A stretch of 64,000 nucleotides of DNA, taken from NCBI GenBank assembly GCA_964615375.1, contig CAZTOW010000026.1, positions 62,001 to 126,000 of the forward strand. Direction: 5' to 3'. The DNA comes from CAZKWG01 sp964615375. Its GTDB lineage: Bacteria > Myxococcota_A > UBA796 > CAZKWG01. The position numbers and the translations under genes were made by a program. How positions within the stretch are numbered: position 1 is the first letter of the stretch; every line of letters starts with the position of its first letter. Under the pieces are notes generated by a model, which searched no databases, was not told the DNA's origin, and saw only the letters and a program-made list of their open reading frames with translations. Of this stretch, positions 61,107 through 64,000 are shown piece by piece.

Positions 61107-61982
61107 CTGAGCGTCCTCCGGAAGCTGGCGTACACCGCCCTCGTCTTCGCGATCTTCCTGGCGCTGCTGGAGGGCGCGCTCACCCTGTGGGCCCCGCTCT
61201 CGGTCTGGCTGAGAGCCGAGCCCCTGCGCGCCGGCGAGGGCCGCCCCGTGGTCTGCCTGGGCGACTCGGTGACCATGGGCTTCGGCCTCCCCCGCGAGCA
61301 GAGCTGGCCGTCCGAGCTCCAGCGCTGGCTGGCGGTGCGGGGCGTGGACGCCCAGGTCACGAACCGCGCGGCCGGCGGCTCCAAGGTCGGCCACGTCGCC
61401 CAGCGCGACGCCCCCTGGCTCGCCCGCCTGCCCGAGCAGAGCCGCCCCCTGGTCCTGCTGATGGTCGGCCACAACGATCTGCTGGCCTGGGGCGGCATGG
61501 GCGGTGTGCGCGACGGCGCCCCTCCCCCGCCCGGCGCCCCCGCCTGGGAGCCCCGACTGCTGCGCCTCCTGCGCTGGGGGGTGGGCATGGCCCGCGAGGA
61601 GCTGCCCCAGCAGCGGATCTCCGAGGAGGATGTCCAGCTCTTCGCCGAGCAGGTGCGCCTCCTGTCCAAGGCGGCCCGCGGGCGCGGCGGGGAGCTGGTC
61701 CTGCTGACCTACCTCATCCCCGGCGAGGCCCCCGCGGGCGCCGAGGCCCGGTGGGCCGACGTGCTGGCGAAGAAGCGCGAGCACCAGCTGGCCATCAACG
61801 ATCTCCTCCGTCGGGTGTCCGCCGCGGAGCAGCTCCCGCTGATGGACCTGGCCCGGGGCGTCCCGGTCCCCGGGACCTGGGATCCGGCCTGGTTCCTGGA
61901 CGACGTCCACCTGGCGCCCGAGGGCGCGCGCCGCGTGGCCGAGGCCGTGGGCGGGTGGCTGGAGACCGAGGGGAAATTATAA
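61107..61982 (+). CDS. Membrane-anchored SGNH/GDSL hydrolase, non-standard start
   Basis: About 291 residues if started at CTG 61107. Residues about 5-28 form a clear membrane segment (LAYTALVFAIFLALLEGAL), followed by the catalytic blocks VCLGDSVTMGFG (nucleophile Ser), AGGSKVGH, MVGHNDLLA and FLDDVHLAPEGA. The first standard start, GTG 61248, would cut off the anchor and lies just before the GDS motif. The frame is open from the TGA of the PP2C gene onward. This leaves CTG 61107, three bases after that stop, as the most plausible start. Deacetylase or esterase of envelope polymers is possible. Confidence 0.75.
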   Translation: MSVLRKLAYTALVFAIFLALLEGALTLWAPLSVWLRAEPLRAGEGRPVVCLGDSVTMGFGLPREQSWPSELQRWLAVRGVDAQVTNRAAGGSKVGHVAQRDAPWLARLPEQSRPLVLLMVGHNDLLAWGGMGGVRDGAPPPPGAPAWEPRLLRLLRWGVGMAREELPQQRISEEDVQLFAEQVRLLSKAARGRGGELVLLTYLIPGEAPAGAEARWADVLAKKREHQLAINDLLRRVSAAEQLPLMDLARGVPVPGTWDPAWFLDDVHLAPEGARRVAEAVGGWLETEGKL

Positions 61983-62012
61983 TGTTTAGTTTCAACTCAA
62001 AATAAAATAGAT
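61976..62012. other. AT-rich junction of convergent genes
   Basis: A stretch of about 37 bases, mainly A and T, separates two GC-rich convergent genes and encodes their last codons (GKL stop; YFILS stop). An imperfect inverted repeat TTTAGTT/AACTCAAA lies at its centre. It could act as a bidirectional transcription end or mark a past rearrangement. Confidence 0.5.
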
Positions 62013-63656
62013 CCGCTCCCCCACCCGGTAGACGTGGTCCACCTGCAGGCCGGCGATGCGCTCGGTCTCGTCCACCGGCGCCCAGCCCGCGCTCGAGGCC
62101 AGTCGCCGCTCCAGGCGCTCGCCCCGCGCCACCCGGGCCGCGCCGTCGGTGGTGGGCTCCAGCACCAGCGCTGCCCCCTCGAGGTCCAGGGCGGGATCGC
62201 CGCGCTCGTCGAAGGGGACGGGGCCGGGCCAGAGGGGGCGCCGATCCGAGGCCAGGCGCCCCAGCAGCAGGGGCCGGGCGCGGCGCAGACCGGGCTCCGA
62301 GCTGGCCAGCCGCACGCTGAGGCCGGGGGCGAAGCGCGGAGCCCGCCGGAGCCCGAGCAGGGCCAGCACGCCGCCCGCCAGCACCAGGGTGACCAGCACG
62401 CCGGGCCCGCGGCAGAGCAGCAGGCTCTGACCCTCCACCGCGTAGATCACGGGGATGGTGGCGAGGAGGTGGCCGGAGCCCTCGTCCCGCTGCACGAAGC
62501 GCACGCTGAGCGGATCGTCCCCGGGCTCGGGGGCGTCCGCGCAGCAGGGCGGGGCCTGGGCGCAGACCTGCCAGCGCAGCACCGGGCTCGCGCCCTCCTG
62601 ACCGGGGGCGGGCGAGCAGAGCAGGGTCACGCGCCCCGGGGCCGAGGGCTGGCAGAGCACGTCGAGCTGCTCCGCGCGCGCCGAGCCGGAGAGGTCGAGC
62701 TCCGCGCAGCGCCGCGTCGCCGAGGGCCCGCTCTCCCAGCGCCCGAGATCGACGGTGTCCGGGCTCATGCGCAGGAGCGGGCCGAATTCGCCGTCCACCC
62801 AGACGCTCGCGCTGGCCTGGAGCTCCACGTCGGCGTCGCGCACGCGGAAGCTCCCGGCGGTGAGCCCCTCCGGGCCGGGCGGGGTCCAGCGCGCGGACCA
62901 GCGCCCGTCCGCCTGGAGCTCGAAGGGCTGCGCCGTGCCGCCCACCTCGAAGCGGGCGTCGAAGGAGCCCAGGAAGAGCGACCTTGGATCGAGGACCTGC
63001 CCGTCGCGCTCCAGCCAGCCGCGGACCGCCACCGTCCGCCCCGCCAGGGCCTCCTCCGGCAGCGACATCCGGGCCACCACCCCCGCGGGCCAGCGCGCGG
63101 GCAGCGGGAGCGCCGGTCGGCTGGCCCGACGGAGCGCCGCGCTCACCGCCTCCGGATCCAGGACGGCGGTCTCCAGGACCCAGGGCGAGCTGGCCAGCCG
63201 CGCGGCCGCGCCCCCCTCCCCGAGCCCCACCCAGGCGAGCGAGATCGGAGCGTCCACCGCGAGCGCGCGCCGAAGGGCCTCGGGCGTCGGGGCCCCGGCG
63301 GGCTCCCCATGGATCAGCACCACCGCCGCCCGACGCTCCCGGGCGCTGGTCTCCAGCACGGCGCGCGCGGCGTAGAGGGCGGGCAGCAGGCTCCCCTCCC
63401 CTACCGGGGCCAGGGCCTCGACCTGCTCGGGCTCGGTGAGGATCTCGGGCGGCTCCCCCACCTCCGGGGCCAGGCCCACCACGGTCACCCGCGCGTCCGT
63501 GCCCTCGAGCGCGCGCATGAGCGCCGCCGCCGCGCGCTCCTGCCCCCGCCCCAGCGGGCCGCGCTCCAGGGCCGCCCGGTTGTCCAGCACCAGCACGAGC
63601 TCCGAGCCCGGCGCCGCCAGCGCCGCGAGCACCCAGAGGAGCAGCGCGACCATCAT
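61992..63656 (-). CDS. VWA-like exported/membrane protein
   Basis: A 554-residue protein with a hydrophobic signal segment (MMVALLLWVLAALAA), a VWA-like domain (ELVLVLDNRAALE, RRAAVVLIHGEP, ISLAWVGLGEGG), a long beta-rich region with several Cys, one internal helix (VLVTLVLAGGVLALLGL) and a soluble tail. The MIDAS Ser-x-Ser is replaced by LDNRA, so metal binding is doubtful. The organisation resembles MoxR-partner proteins, but there is no MoxR gene next door. Function unknown. Confidence 0.65.
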   Translation of the reverse strand: MMVALLLWVLAALAAPGSELVLVLDNRAALERGPLGRGQERAAAALMRALEGTDARVTVVGLAPEVGEPPEILTEPEQVEALAPVGEGSLLPALYAARAVLETSARERRAAVVLIHGEPAGAPTPEALRRALAVDAPISLAWVGLGEGGAAARLASSPWVLETAVLDPEAVSAALRRASRPALPLPARWPAGVVARMSLPEEALAGRTVAVRGWLERDGQVLDPRSLFLGSFDARFEVGGTAQPFELQADGRWSARWTPPGPEGLTAGSFRVRDADVELQASASVWVDGEFGPLLRMSPDTVDLGRWESGPSATRRCAELDLSGSARAEQLDVLCQPSAPGRVTLLCSPAPGQEGASPVLRWQVCAQAPPCCADAPEPGDDPLSVRFVQRDEGSGHLLATIPVIYAVEGQSLLLCRGPGVLVTLVLAGGVLALLGLRRAPRFAPGLSVRLASSEPGLRRARPLLLGRLASDRRPLWPGPVPFDERGDPALDLEGAALVLEPTTDGAARVARGERLERRLASSAGWAPVDETERIAGLQVDHVYRVGERIYFILS

Positions 63657-63695
63657 GCCTCACCTCTATCCGCGCCGAGGTAGGATCGCAGCAGC

Positions 63696-64000
63696 ATGCC
63701 CGCCGCCTGGAACCCGCCCAACCGCTTCGACCCGCGCGAGATCGACTGGGAGGAGCCGCCGCCCCCCGCGCGCGTGGAGGTCGTCGAGGACGACACGCAG
63801 GGGGCGCTGAGCCGCAACGACAGCCCGGACATCCCGTTCACCTGGAGCCTCAACCCCTACCGCGGCTGCACCCACGCCTGCGCCTACTGCTACGCGCGGC
63901 CCACCCACGAGTACCTGGGCTACGGGGCCGGCACCGACTTCGAGCGCGTCATCGTCGTGAAGCGCCGCGCCCCGTCCCTGCTGGAGGAGGCCCTGCGCGC
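63696..64000 (+). CDS. Radical SAM protein (PA0069 type), 3' part missing
   Basis: The frame is open from ATG 63696 to the end of the window, giving 101 residues. It contains NPYRGCTHACAYCYARPTHEYLGYGAGTDFE with the CxxxCxxC cluster motif. This combination of N-terminal RNDSPDIPFTWSLNPYRGC and YARPTHE is typical of the spore-photoproduct-lyase-like PA0069 family. The rest lies beyond the window. Starts are 39 bases from the divergent VWA-like gene. Confidence 0.85.
   Translation, partial: MPAAWNPPNRFDPREIDWEEPPPPARVEVVEDDTQGALSRNDSPDIPFTWSLNPYRGCTHACAYCYARPTHEYLGYGAGTDFERVIVVKRRAPSLLEEALR

Overview
The window is about 64 kb of very GC-rich, tightly packed bacterial DNA and most resembles a Myxococcota (deltaproteobacterial-type) chromosome. 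Signs of this are two proteins with MYXO-CTERM-like tails, PilZ-like domains of the myxococcal paralogous type fused to Hsp70 and to a DUF4388 protein, many very short Cys-containing lipoprotein signal peptides, an Alternative Complex III operon, and frequent ATGA/GTGA/TTGA stop-start overlaps. I see no insertion sequence, prophage, CRISPR array or rRNA. There is one tRNA (Phe, GAA). No gene-free stretch exceeds about 200 bases.

Layout. 1-10 kb: 3' part of a sigma-54 response regulator, tRNA-Phe, a HAD phosphatase, a MYXO-CTERM protein, a short minus-strand operon (MeaB GTPase, an enoyl-CoA hydratase-superfamily decarboxylase-like enzyme, a lipoprotein), a flavin amine-oxidase-like enzyme and rsmD. 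10.2-17.8 kb: the respiratory operon actABCDEF, closed by a strong hairpin terminator. 17.9-26 kb: a PilZ/DUF4388/J-like protein, the translation-factor island epmB-efp-epmA, fabG, and a 1050-residue Hsp70-PilZ fusion. 26-31.5 kb: a translationally coupled purC-purS-purQ-purL-purF operon. 31.5-38.6 kb: an OmpA-type outer-membrane protein and a coupled TerB-like/MoxR/DUF58/DUF4129-like cluster.

38.7-44.6 kb: a lipoprotein alpha/beta hydrolase facing a catalytically degenerate alpha/beta hydrolase, a stand-alone CoaC-type flavoprotein, and a cysteine synthase, sulfur-carrier, E1-rhodanese cluster that looks like protein-thiocarboxylate cysteine synthesis. 44.7-50.5 kb: an acyltransferase-fold protein, two lipoproteins and a MYXO-CTERM sulfatase. 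50.5-51.2 kb: a vapBC module with a visible promoter. 51.2-59.8 kb: a COG0523 GTPase and TPR-like lipoprotein, divergent from an apparent operon of two envelope-anchored alkaline-phosphatase-superfamily enzymes, a tiny ribbon-helix-helix-like protein, a membrane protein, a sulfotransferase and a pentaheme cytochrome c. 59.9-64 kb: a PP2C-cNMP-binding fusion, a membrane-anchored SGNH hydrolase, a VWA-like protein, and the start of a radical SAM protein cut by the window end.

The least ordinary parts are: the phosphodiesterase/sulfotransferase locus, whose two small flanking proteins share an LxxLGY C-terminal tail; the Hsp70-PilZ and J-like-PilZ pair; the pseudo-hydrolase lacking Ser and His; the sulfatase that has a C-terminal anchor but no signal peptide and follows an in-frame TGA; and two genes with no usual start codon upstream of their conserved N-termini. 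All family calls are from reading motifs; no database search was run.
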